Below are positions 15,178 to 22,360 of a stretch of 64,000 nt of DNA, piece by piece. Origin of the DNA: Aquisphaera giovannonii (GTDB lineage: Bacteria; Planctomycetota; Planctomycetia; Isosphaerales; Isosphaeraceae); the NCBI RefSeq assembly GCF_008087625.1, contig NZ_CP042997.1:4898001-4962000 (forward strand), given 5' to 3'. A program made the translations under genes and the position numbers. Within the stretch, counting starts at the first letter, position 1, and every line of letters starts with the position of its first letter. The notes below the pieces were generated by a model. The model saw only the letters and a program-made list of their open reading frames with translations, did not search any database and was not told the DNA's origin.

Positions 15178-17073
15178 ATGGACCACACGACCGAGCAGCT
15201 CGCGGGCGAGACGTCGCGGACCACGGCCCCGGCCGCGGCCCGGGCGGTGCGCGTCGCGGGGCGTGCGGCCCTCGCCTCCGCCCTCCTCCTGACGGCGGGC
15301 GCCGCCCCCGCGGCGGACGGGCCCGAGCAGCCCGCGCCGGTCGCCGGCTCCTTGCCGTCGGCCGTGTCTTCGGACATCGAGCGGTTCGTCCGGGCCAACG
15401 GCCTGGACCGGCCCCCGCCGGCCTCCGCCCCCGCGCGGCCACCGCTCGCCGGACGCCCCGCGCAGGGCACCGCGACGAGGCCGGCGCCCCTCGCGCCGCC
15501 CCGGGTGGCCGCCGCCCCGGCGCAGGAGCCCGGCGCGGGCGGCGGCGCCCCGCGGGCGACGATGCCGCCGGGGATGCCGGCGGGGCCCCGGCGGGCCGAC
15601 CGGGCCCCGGCCACCTCGCCGCTGGCCGCCGCCCCGCGGGTGCAGGCGCCGCCGCTCGCGCCGGAGGACCTCCGGTTCCCGATCAACCTCGCGGCGGCCC
15701 TGCGGCTCTCCGACGCCCGGCCGCTGGTCGTGGCGGCCGCCCAGGCCCGGGTCTGGGTCGCCGAGGCCGCGCTCACCCAGGCCAAGCTCCTCTGGGTCCC
15801 GGACCTCAACCTCGGCTTCAGCTACATCCGCCACGACGGCGGCGGGCCGGACTTCAACAAGGGGCTCATGACCGCCCCCAGCGTCAACTTCTTCTACGCG
15901 GGCGCCGGGCTGACCGGCTACATCGCCACCACCGACGCGATCTACGAGCCGCTGGTGGCGCGGCAGCTCCTGAACGCGGCCCACTGGGACGCCCAGGCCG
16001 CCAAGAACGACGCGCTGCTCCGGACCGCCGAGGCCTACTTCCGGGTCCACCGCAGCCGGGGCACCTACGCCAGCCTGCTGTACACCGTGGGCCTGGGCGG
16101 CAAGCTCGTCGTCGAGCTCGAGGCCCTGGGCCGCGACCTGGTCCCGGCCTACGAGGTCCAGCGGGCGCGGAACACCGTCGCGGAGCTCCAGCAGCAGGCC
16201 GTCTCCGCCCGCGAGCGGTGGCGCGTGGACAGCGCCAGCCTGACCCGCGTGCTCCGCCTGGATCCGAGGGCCGTCCTCGAGCCGCTGGAGCGCGACCACT
16301 CCCAGGTCACGCTGCTCGACCCCGCGAGGCCGCTGGACGACCTGATGGCCGTGGCGCTGGCCAACCGGCCGGAGCTGGGCTCGAGGCGGGCCTCGGTCGC
16401 CGCCGCCGAGGCCGGCATCCGCCGCGAGAAGGCCCGCCCGCTGCTGCCCACCGTGCTGCTCAACGGCTTCCAGACCCCCGGCGGCATGCTCTTCCAGGGG
16501 GGCATCTTCGGCCTGGGCCCCAACGGCAGCCTGAACCAGTGGGTCGGCCGCGACGACGTCAGCGTCCAGTGCATCTGGCAGCTCGAGAACTTCGGCGTGG
16601 GCAACCTCGCCCGGATCAAGGCCCAGCGGGGCATGCAGTCGCAGGCGATCGTGGACCTGCGGCGCGCCCAGGACCGGGTGGCCGAGGAGGTCACCGCGGC
16701 GAGGGCCCGGCTCCAGTCCGCCGCCGCGCGGGTCCGCCAGGCCGACCGCTCCGTCCGCGCCGGGGCGTACGCCTTCAACGGCGCCTTCGAGGGCCTCCGC
16801 CAGACCAGCCGCTTCGGCGACGACGTCCTGGTCCTCATCAGCCGTCCGCAGGAGGTCGTCTACGCCCTGGAGCTGCTCCAGCGGTCGTTCAACGAGTACT
16901 TCGCCACCGTGGCCGAGTACAACGGCGCCCAGTTCGCCCTCTTCCACGCCCTGGGCTACCCGGCCCGCGAGGTCGCCGAGCTCCGCCTCCCCGGCGAGCC
17001 CGTCCCCGTGGACGTCGCCCGCCCCGGCTACCTCCCGCCCGTCGGCCACGGCCCGCCGCCGGCCACCCGCTGA
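15178..17073 (+). CDS. TolC-like outer-membrane efflux protein, copy 2
   Basis: 631 residues. Residues ~1-45 hold a signal sequence with an unusually long polar lead (hydrophobic core ALASALLLTAGAAPAA). A Pro/Ala-rich region of ~110 residues follows, longer than in copy 1, then the TolC domain from PINLAAALRLSDARPLVVAA to the end. Many blocks match copy 1 exactly (IRHDGGGPDFNKGLMTAPS, DAIYEPLVARQ, LNQWVGR, VLVLISRPQE). Differences cluster in a shorter loop after FFYAGAGL and in the equatorial residues. Copies 1 and 2 are separated by 260 bases that include a CTCTCCCGCTCGGCGGGAGAG hairpin (15011-15034). Confidence 0.8.
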   Translation: MDHTTEQLAGETSRTTAPAAARAVRVAGRAALASALLLTAGAAPAADGPEQPAPVAGSLPSAVSSDIERFVRANGLDRPPPASAPARPPLAGRPAQGTATRPAPLAPPRVAAAPAQEPGAGGGAPRATMPPGMPAGPRRADRAPATSPLAAAPRVQAPPLAPEDLRFPINLAAALRLSDARPLVVAAAQARVWVAEAALTQAKLLWVPDLNLGFSYIRHDGGGPDFNKGLMTAPSVNFFYAGAGLTGYIATTDAIYEPLVARQLLNAAHWDAQAAKNDALLRTAEAYFRVHRSRGTYASLLYTVGLGGKLVVELEALGRDLVPAYEVQRARNTVAELQQQAVSARERWRVDSASLTRVLRLDPRAVLEPLERDHSQVTLLDPARPLDDLMAVALANRPELGSRRASVAAAEAGIRREKARPLLPTVLLNGFQTPGGMLFQGGIFGLGPNGSLNQWVGRDDVSVQCIWQLENFGVGNLARIKAQRGMQSQAIVDLRRAQDRVAEEVTAARARLQSAAARVRQADRSVRAGAYAFNGAFEGLRQTSRFGDDVLVLISRPQEVVYALELLQRSFNEYFATVAEYNGAQFALFHALGYPAREVAELRLPGEPVPVDVARPGYLPPVGHGPPPATR

Positions 17074-17330
17074 GCGCCGCCGGGGCGGGCCGGGGGCCAT
17101 CCCGGGCCACCGCCCCGGGCGCGTTAAAGTCCCCCCGGCCCGCGCGACGATAACCCAGGATACACCTCCTTGTGCGCCACCCCTCCAAAGGCCCCATCCC
17201 CCATTTTTCCGCCGACTTGCGGAGAAAGGACGCGCGGCGATCGGCCCCTCTTGCGTTTGTTCCTGCGGGCGACGCACCGGCAAGGATGGCCGGGGCGCGA
17301 CGAAGGGACCTCGCAAAAGGAGTTGATGGG

Positions 17331-18758
17331 ATGATCTCATTTTTGAACGCCGCCGCGACGGGCGAGGGTGACGGTGCGGCCCCGGGCACGGGCCGCCGCA
17401 AGGTGCGCAGGGCCTCGACCTGCGAGGCGCTGGAGGGCCGCCAGCTCCTCAACGGGAGCTGGGGCGGCGGCATGGGATGGGGCCGGACGGACGCCGCCCC
17501 GATCTCGGCCGCGGACGCGGCCGGCGGCCCCGCCCAGTTCCGGTCGATCGGCGGCCAGGACGGCCCGCGCCTCGACGCCTCCTCCGGGCCGATGAGCTTC
17601 CGCGTCGCGCCCGGCCAGTCGTCCGGCGGCCCCGCCTCGACCGCCGGCACCGCCCCCGGCGACCCGGCCGCCGCCGGCACCACGACCGCCGCCGGCACCG
17701 ACGCGACCGCCGCCGACATGCAGGCCTGGCGGACCCTCCGGATCGACTCCGAGGCCCTCAAGGGGATGGTCCCCGCGACGCTCCAGGCCTCGATCAAGTC
17801 GGACGTGGCCATCATCGACAAGGCCCTCCTCACGCTGGGCCAGGCGAAGGACGCCACGACCACGGGCGGCTCCTCCGCGTCGTCCGCCGACGGCTCGTCC
17901 GCGACCACCGACGGGTCGGCCGCCACGACGACCGCGGACGGCTCGGCGACAACGACCGCGACCGCGGACGGCTCGGCGACCGCGACCGCGACGACGACGG
18001 ACGCGCTCACGAAGCTGACGACGCTCCTCCAGGAGGCCCAGGTCTCCGACGGCGTGATCTCCGGGATCAAGGCCGACATCCAGAGCTACCAGTCCGCGAT
18101 CGCGTCGGCCGACGCGACCCTGTTGAACAAGATCACGAGCGAGCGGGCCGCGCTGATCTCGGGCCTCTCGACGGACCAGCAGGCCGCGATGACCAAGTAC
18201 GGGGCCGGCCTGGACGGCCTCGGCGGCAACCTCGGCATCAACCTCGACGCCGACGCCGCGACCCGCGTCACGGTCGCCCCGACGAACACCCAGGGCGGCC
18301 CCGCCGACACCGCCCGGGCCCGGCCCATCTTCACCATGGATCACCAGGGCGCCGTCCCGGTCGCGACGACCGTCCAGGCCACCCCCATCGCCGCCGGCCA
18401 GGGCGACGCGACGGTGACGACGAGCGCGCAGGCCACGCCCGTCGCCGCCGGCCAGGGCGCCGTCCCGGTGGCGACGACCGCGCAGGCCACGCCCGTCGCC
18501 AGCGGCCAGGCCGGCGCCACGCTCGCCACGAGCGACGCGGGGGCCACCGGGCCGATGGCGGACGCGAGCGGCCAGGGCGGCCCCGGCATGAGCGCCCGGG
18601 GCCGGCGGGTGCACGGCGGCTCGGGCATGACGGCGGCGTCCGACGTCGCGAGGGCCGGGGGCGGCCGGCTCGCCCGGGCGTCGTCCAACAATACCGGCGG
18701 CCCGGGCAGCTTCGGCCGCTTCCACGGCGGGAGGGGCTTCGGCCGATCCGGGAGGTGA
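17331..18758 (+). CDS. LEPR-XLL-type protein with Ala/Thr repeat region
   Basis: 475 residues from ATG 17331, with AAGGAG ten bases upstream. The N-terminus carries RRASTCEALEGRQLLNG, the planctomycete 'LExRxLL' signature that usually starts large exported proteins. A Gly/Ala-rich stretch follows, then a helical segment (~residues 130-310, MQAWRTLRIDSEALKGMVPA and IKADIQSYQSAIASADATLL) with a low-complexity Thr/Ala/Asp insert (TTADGSATTTATADGS). Near residues 340-400 there is an imperfect repeat of QATPVAAGQG type (four copies). The end is Gly/Arg-rich. No enzyme domain is seen; a surface or structural role is only a guess. Confidence 0.65.
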   Translation: MISFLNAAATGEGDGAAPGTGRRKVRRASTCEALEGRQLLNGSWGGGMGWGRTDAAPISAADAAGGPAQFRSIGGQDGPRLDASSGPMSFRVAPGQSSGGPASTAGTAPGDPAAAGTTTAAGTDATAADMQAWRTLRIDSEALKGMVPATLQASIKSDVAIIDKALLTLGQAKDATTTGGSSASSADGSSATTDGSAATTTADGSATTTATADGSATATATTTDALTKLTTLLQEAQVSDGVISGIKADIQSYQSAIASADATLLNKITSERAALISGLSTDQQAAMTKYGAGLDGLGGNLGINLDADAATRVTVAPTNTQGGPADTARARPIFTMDHQGAVPVATTVQATPIAAGQGDATVTTSAQATPVAAGQGAVPVATTAQATPVASGQAGATLATSDAGATGPMADASGQGGPGMSARGRRVHGGSGMTAASDVARAGGGRLARASSNNTGGPGSFGRFHGGRGFGRSGR

Positions 18759-18793
18759 GTCGCCCCCCAACCCGGCTCCCCCTCGGCCGGCCG

Positions 18794-18842
18794 CATCCCA
18801 TCCCCGCCCGGGAGTCCTCCCTCCCGGGCCGGGGGCGGGATG
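18794..18842 (+). terminator. Strong GC hairpin after the 17331 gene
   Basis: GCCCGGGAG (18806-18814) pairs perfectly with CTCCCGGGC (18821-18829) around a 6-base loop, and the flanks CATCCC/GGGATG extend the stem. It begins 36 bases after the stop codon and lies before a convergent gene. No T-run follows, so it is a hairpin terminator candidate only. The rest of 18759-19009 shows nothing recognisable. Confidence 0.4.
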
Positions 18843-19009
18843 CTCCTCCGTCGGCACCCCGATCGGCGGGGCCCCGCGCGGGCCCGACGCCGCCCGCCCA
18901 CGACGAGGCGATGCAGCATCTCTTACTTATGAATTGTCGAAAAATGCTCGCGAATATCGATCGATCGCCCCGGGCCGGGGCGGGCTCGCGGGGCTCGGGG
19001 CCGCCCTCG

Positions 19010-19930
19010 TCAGGCCCGCACGCGGCCCCCCGGCCGGGCCCAGGAGAGCGGCCGGCCGGACGTCTTCTCGCGGAAGGAGGCGCAATCGAGCGGGACGCCG
19101 AGCATGGCCCCAAGGCGTTCCAGGTCGGGGTCGAAGGCCCGCGCGAGCCGCTCGCGGAGGGCGGGGGGGACCGTCGGCGGGGTATCCTTGACCTTCCAGT
19201 GGGACTTCAGGCGGTCGGCCCAGGCCCGGGGGAGGCATCGCCTTCGCAGGCCGGTGAGGACCGGCAGGCGGACGATCGCGTTGCGGAGGGGGTCGTGGCG
19301 GAGCCGCTCGCGGCCCACGTTCTGCGGCCGCAGGCCGTGGTCCCAGGCCATGGGCCCGGGCGCCCCCAGGAACCGGCCGATGCGGGCCAGCTCGTCGTCG
19401 GGGCGCTGGGCCAGGCGGTCGAAGAAGACCGGCAGCACGGCCGACGGGCCGTAGGCCTCCAGGTAGGGCGCGACCTGCATCGCGTAGCGGCCGTAGTCGA
19501 TGAGCTCCGGATGCTCCTCGACCGCGTCCTCCAGCCCCCCCGAGACCCGGCCCACGGTGACCTCGTGGAAGTAGTGCGAGACCAGGCGGTCGATCGGGTG
19601 CCGCATGACGTAGATCAGCTTCACCCGGGGCAGGGCCCGCACCATGCGACCCAGCGTGTTCGGGTGGTTGGGCCGCTTCGTGTAGTGGGTGCTCGACTCC
19701 CCCCGGAGGTCCGAGGGCCCGGCGCCGTCGAAGCAAGAGGCGTACCAGCCCAGCCCGCGGGCGTAGCGGTCGTCGTCGCTGAAGAAGTTCGGCTCCTTGG
19801 GCCGGCTCATCGACAGGCCCGGCTGCCTGGCCAGTTGCTCGTGCAGGGTGGTCGTCGCGCACTTCATGGCGCCGATGACCAGGAAATGGGGCAGCCGGTG
19901 CGGCCCCCGGGGCTCGGTCTCGGTATGCAT
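19010..19930 (-). CDS. Sulfotransferase-domain protein
   Basis: 306 residues from ATG 19930 (MHTETEPRGPHRL). The PAPS 5'-phosphosulfate loop reads FLVIGAMKCATTTLHEQL (residues ~15-32; K-x-x-T-T). The acceptor-side KEPNFFSDD follows, and the 3'-phosphate-binding segment is VKLIYVMRHPIDRLVSHYFH, with R and S in the expected places. The C-terminal RPQNVGRER resembles the conserved end of bacterial sulfotransferases acting on carbohydrates or other exported molecules. The gene is convergent with the LEPR-XLL gene at 17331 and divergent from the one at 20283; no substrate can be named. Confidence 0.85.
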   Translation of the reverse strand: MHTETEPRGPHRLPHFLVIGAMKCATTTLHEQLARQPGLSMSRPKEPNFFSDDDRYARGLGWYASCFDGAGPSDLRGESSTHYTKRPNHPNTLGRMVRALPRVKLIYVMRHPIDRLVSHYFHEVTVGRVSGGLEDAVEEHPELIDYGRYAMQVAPYLEAYGPSAVLPVFFDRLAQRPDDELARIGRFLGAPGPMAWDHGLRPQNVGRERLRHDPLRNAIVRLPVLTGLRRRCLPRAWADRLKSHWKVKDTPPTVPPALRERLARAFDPDLERLGAMLGVPLDCASFREKTSGRPLSWARPGGRVRA

Positions 19931-20282
19931 GGCCCGTCGTCCTGCCGGGTGTACGGCCCGGCCATCCGGGGAGGATGCCGGGACCTCCATGTTGATGAGC
20001 GAAGGCGGGGGAGGGACGAGGGTGGGGCGGTGCCGGGGAGTCCCTGGGGCAAGGTAGTTGCCCCGGCCCGCCCCACCTTTCGTCTGCAGGTATCAGCGGA
20101 AGAACGGCCCGGAGGCGCGCGCGCTTCGGGGAAATTCTCGGCGGCGGCCTCCGGTTGTCGCCATCGGCGGACGTGCTACAGTTCACCTGGATGCCTCGGG
20201 GACGATCGGCTAGACTCGGAGCCCAGATCTCGCGCAATTCCCCGGTTGGGGTCCTGGATCGATCCGACCACGATTTCAAGGG
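19931..20282 (+). other. Divergent intergenic region, promoter candidates only
   Basis: 352 bases between the sulfotransferase and the LEPR-XLL/sigma/kinase operon. No gene, repeat of the named families or clear sigma-70 box pair is visible. It must hold the promoters of both divergent units. Confidence 0.4.
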
Positions 20283-21701
20283 ATGGAACGATCGATGCGG
20301 AAGCCTCGCGTCGCAGGCTGCCTCGGAAGGCCGAGCATGGAGCCCCTGGAGGACCGGCGGCTCCTCAGCGGGCTCGTCGGGCCCGTGGAGCCGGTCAACC
20401 CGGTGGTGGTCGTGGTCCGGACGAGCTTCGTGGGCCCGCTGACCGCCGGCGTGGCGCCCGGCACTCCCATCGATGGCCCGGCGCCCCTGGTCGTGGTCCG
20501 CGGGTGGTCGCATCCCGACTCGCCCGACGCGGGCGGCCCCTTCGGCGGGCAGGGCTCGGCGGGCTACGGGCCCGGGTCGGGATGGTCGCCCTCCGACCGC
20601 CCCGCGGAGAGCCTGGGGCTGCCGAGGTCATTCGCCTACGGGACTTCCCTGGGGGCGGGGGCCTCGACGCCCTGGTCGTCCGCGCCGACCCTCTCCGAGG
20701 CCTTCTCGGCCCGCCCCTGGTCCGGGGGCTGGGGCGGGGGAGCGGGCATGGACCGCCCCTGGCTGAAGGGCGCGGAGCCGGCCCACGGCTGGATGTCCAT
20801 CGCGGAATCCGCCTTCTCGCCCTGGAGCGAGCCGGGCCAGTCGACGCAGGGCGGCGGCCCGTCGTATCGGGGCGAGGCCCCCTCGCAGGCCCAGGAGCAG
20901 CAGGCGGCCATGCTCTCGCAGGGGGCGGAGGCGGCCTGGCAGCGCCCGCACGACGGCGCGGGGCCGATGCTGGCGAGCGTCGCGGCCATCGCCCTGGGCG
21001 GCCCCCCCCGGGACCCCTTGCCGCCGCTCGCCTCGCCGACCCGGCCGGCCGACGCCCCCTCGGCGGCCGCGGCCGCCGCGCAGGCCCTGCCGCCGACGCC
21101 CTCGGCGGCCGCGGCCGCGAGCCTCTCCAAGGAGAATGCCCCGAGGGCCTCGCTGGGCGTCGTCGAGGCCCTGGCGAGGGGCGGCATGCTCGAGCTCTCC
21201 ACGGGATTGCAGCCCGGCCTGCTCCTGGGCAACGTGGTCTCGGGCCTGCTCCCCGGCGGCTCCCTGCCCGCGCAGCCCGCCCCCGTCGCCGGCCATGGCC
21301 ACGGCCGCGCGGCCGACCCGGGCCAGGCCGCCGCCCAGATGGAGGGGCTCACGGCCGACGCCGCCGCGGCGGCCGGGGAGCTCGCGGCGCCCGAGGGCGC
21401 CGGCCCGATCGCCGAGGCCCTCCCCGCGGACGGGCGCTCGCTCCGGGCGGCCATCGAGCGGCTGCTCGACGGCTTCAACGACGTCGACGTCGCGCCGGCC
21501 GGGGCCGACCCGGCGGCCGAGGCCCGGGGCGGCCCGGTCTCCGTCGGCATCCTCGGCCTGCTCGCCATGACCCTGGCGGCCCGGCACCGCCTCCGGTCCA
21601 GGAGGCCCGCGGCCTCCGCCCGTCGCCGCGAGGGCCGCGAGGGCGACCAGGCCCTGGAGCTCCCGGAGCTGCCGGGGAGCTGGTCCACGAGGCTCACCTG
21701 A
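20283..21701 (+). CDS. LEPR-XLL-type protein with C-terminal membrane anchor, first gene of a sigma/kinase operon
   Basis: 472 residues (ATG 20283; MRKPRV at 20295 is an alternative). SMEPLEDRRLLSGLVGP near residue 20 is the LEPR-XLL-like signature. The middle is Gly/Pro/Ser/Ala-rich with no recognised fold. Near the end, VSVGILGLLAMTLAARHRL forms one membrane helix followed by an Arg-rich tail (RSRRPAASARRR), the usual topology of an anchored exported protein. The stop is one base before the ECF sigma start. The gene may therefore be the target, sensor or anti-sigma-like partner of the sigma factor and kinase behind it (inference from position only). Confidence 0.65.
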   Translation: MERSMRKPRVAGCLGRPSMEPLEDRRLLSGLVGPVEPVNPVVVVVRTSFVGPLTAGVAPGTPIDGPAPLVVVRGWSHPDSPDAGGPFGGQGSAGYGPGSGWSPSDRPAESLGLPRSFAYGTSLGAGASTPWSSAPTLSEAFSARPWSGGWGGGAGMDRPWLKGAEPAHGWMSIAESAFSPWSEPGQSTQGGGPSYRGEAPSQAQEQQAAMLSQGAEAAWQRPHDGAGPMLASVAAIALGGPPRDPLPPLASPTRPADAPSAAAAAAQALPPTPSAAAAASLSKENAPRASLGVVEALARGGMLELSTGLQPGLLLGNVVSGLLPGGSLPAQPAPVAGHGHGRAADPGQAAAQMEGLTADAAAAAGELAAPEGAGPIAEALPADGRSLRAAIERLLDGFNDVDVAPAGADPAAEARGGPVSVGILGLLAMTLAARHRLRSRRPAASARRREGREGDQALELPELPGSWSTRLT

Positions 21702-21702
21702 C

Positions 21703-22353
21703 ATGACCGTCGATCACCTGGACGAGCTGATCGAGCGCCTCAACGACGGCGACGTCGCGGCCGCGGAGCGGGCCTTCCTCGCCTACGAGCCCTACCTGCG
21801 GATGGCCATCCGCCGCCAGCTGACCGGCCCGCTCCGCTCCAAGCTGGACTCCATGGACATCGTCCAGTCCGTCTGGGCCGACGTCCTCTGCCGGTTCCGC
21901 GACGCCGGCTGGCGGTTCACCGACCGGACGCACCTGCGGGCCTTCCTCATGCGGGTCGCCCGCAACCGCCTCATCGACCGCCGCCGCGAGCACCACCGCG
22001 CCATCGAGCAGGAATCCCCGCTGGACGACGCCGCCCTCCAGGAGCTCCCCGCCGGCGCCGAGCCCCGCCCCAGCGAGGTCGCCCAGGGCCGCGAGCTCTG
22101 GGAGCGGATGCTCGAGAAGTGCCCGCCGGAGCACCGCGAGATCCTCCGCCTCAAGCGACAGGGCATGAAGCTCGCGGAGATCTCCGCCCGCACGGGCCTG
22201 CACGAGGGGAGCATCCGCCGGATCCTCTACGACCTGGCCAGGCGCCTGGCCGTCCCCCGCAGGACGATCTCCCGGCCCTCGCAGAACGACGCCGACGCGG
22301 ACGCGGATGCCGTCCCGGGGCGGGATGCGACGGGCGACCCGCCCGAGGAGTGA
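21703..22353 (+). CDS. ECF-type RNA polymerase sigma factor
   Basis: 216 residues. Region 2 spans ~15-95: FLAYEPYLRMAIRRQL, then SMDIVQSVWADVLCRF (the '-DIVQSVF-' -10 recognition wording of planctomycete ECFs) and LRAFLMRVARNRLIDRRR. Region 4 spans ~135-185: WERMLEKCPPEHREILRLKR, then GMKLAEISARTGLHEGSIRR, a clear helix-turn-helix for the -35 element. It sits one base after the LEPR-XLL gene and seven bases before a Ser/Thr kinase. ECF factors paired with Ser/Thr kinases are a known planctomycete arrangement in which phosphorylation can replace an anti-sigma factor. Confidence 0.9.
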   Translation: MTVDHLDELIERLNDGDVAAAERAFLAYEPYLRMAIRRQLTGPLRSKLDSMDIVQSVWADVLCRFRDAGWRFTDRTHLRAFLMRVARNRLIDRRREHHRAIEQESPLDDAALQELPAGAEPRPSEVAQGRELWERMLEKCPPEHREILRLKRQGMKLAEISARTGLHEGSIRRILYDLARRLAVPRRTISRPSQNDADADADAVPGRDATGDPPEE

Positions 22354-22360
22354 CCGCCGA

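Noticed and set aside
14743-17340. Very long minus-strand frame of 865 codons antisense to the second TolC-like gene
   Set aside because: Arg/Gly/His-rich translation without any recognisable domain; high-GC codon bias on the plus strand leaves the antisense frame open. The plus-strand gene has clear family motifs.
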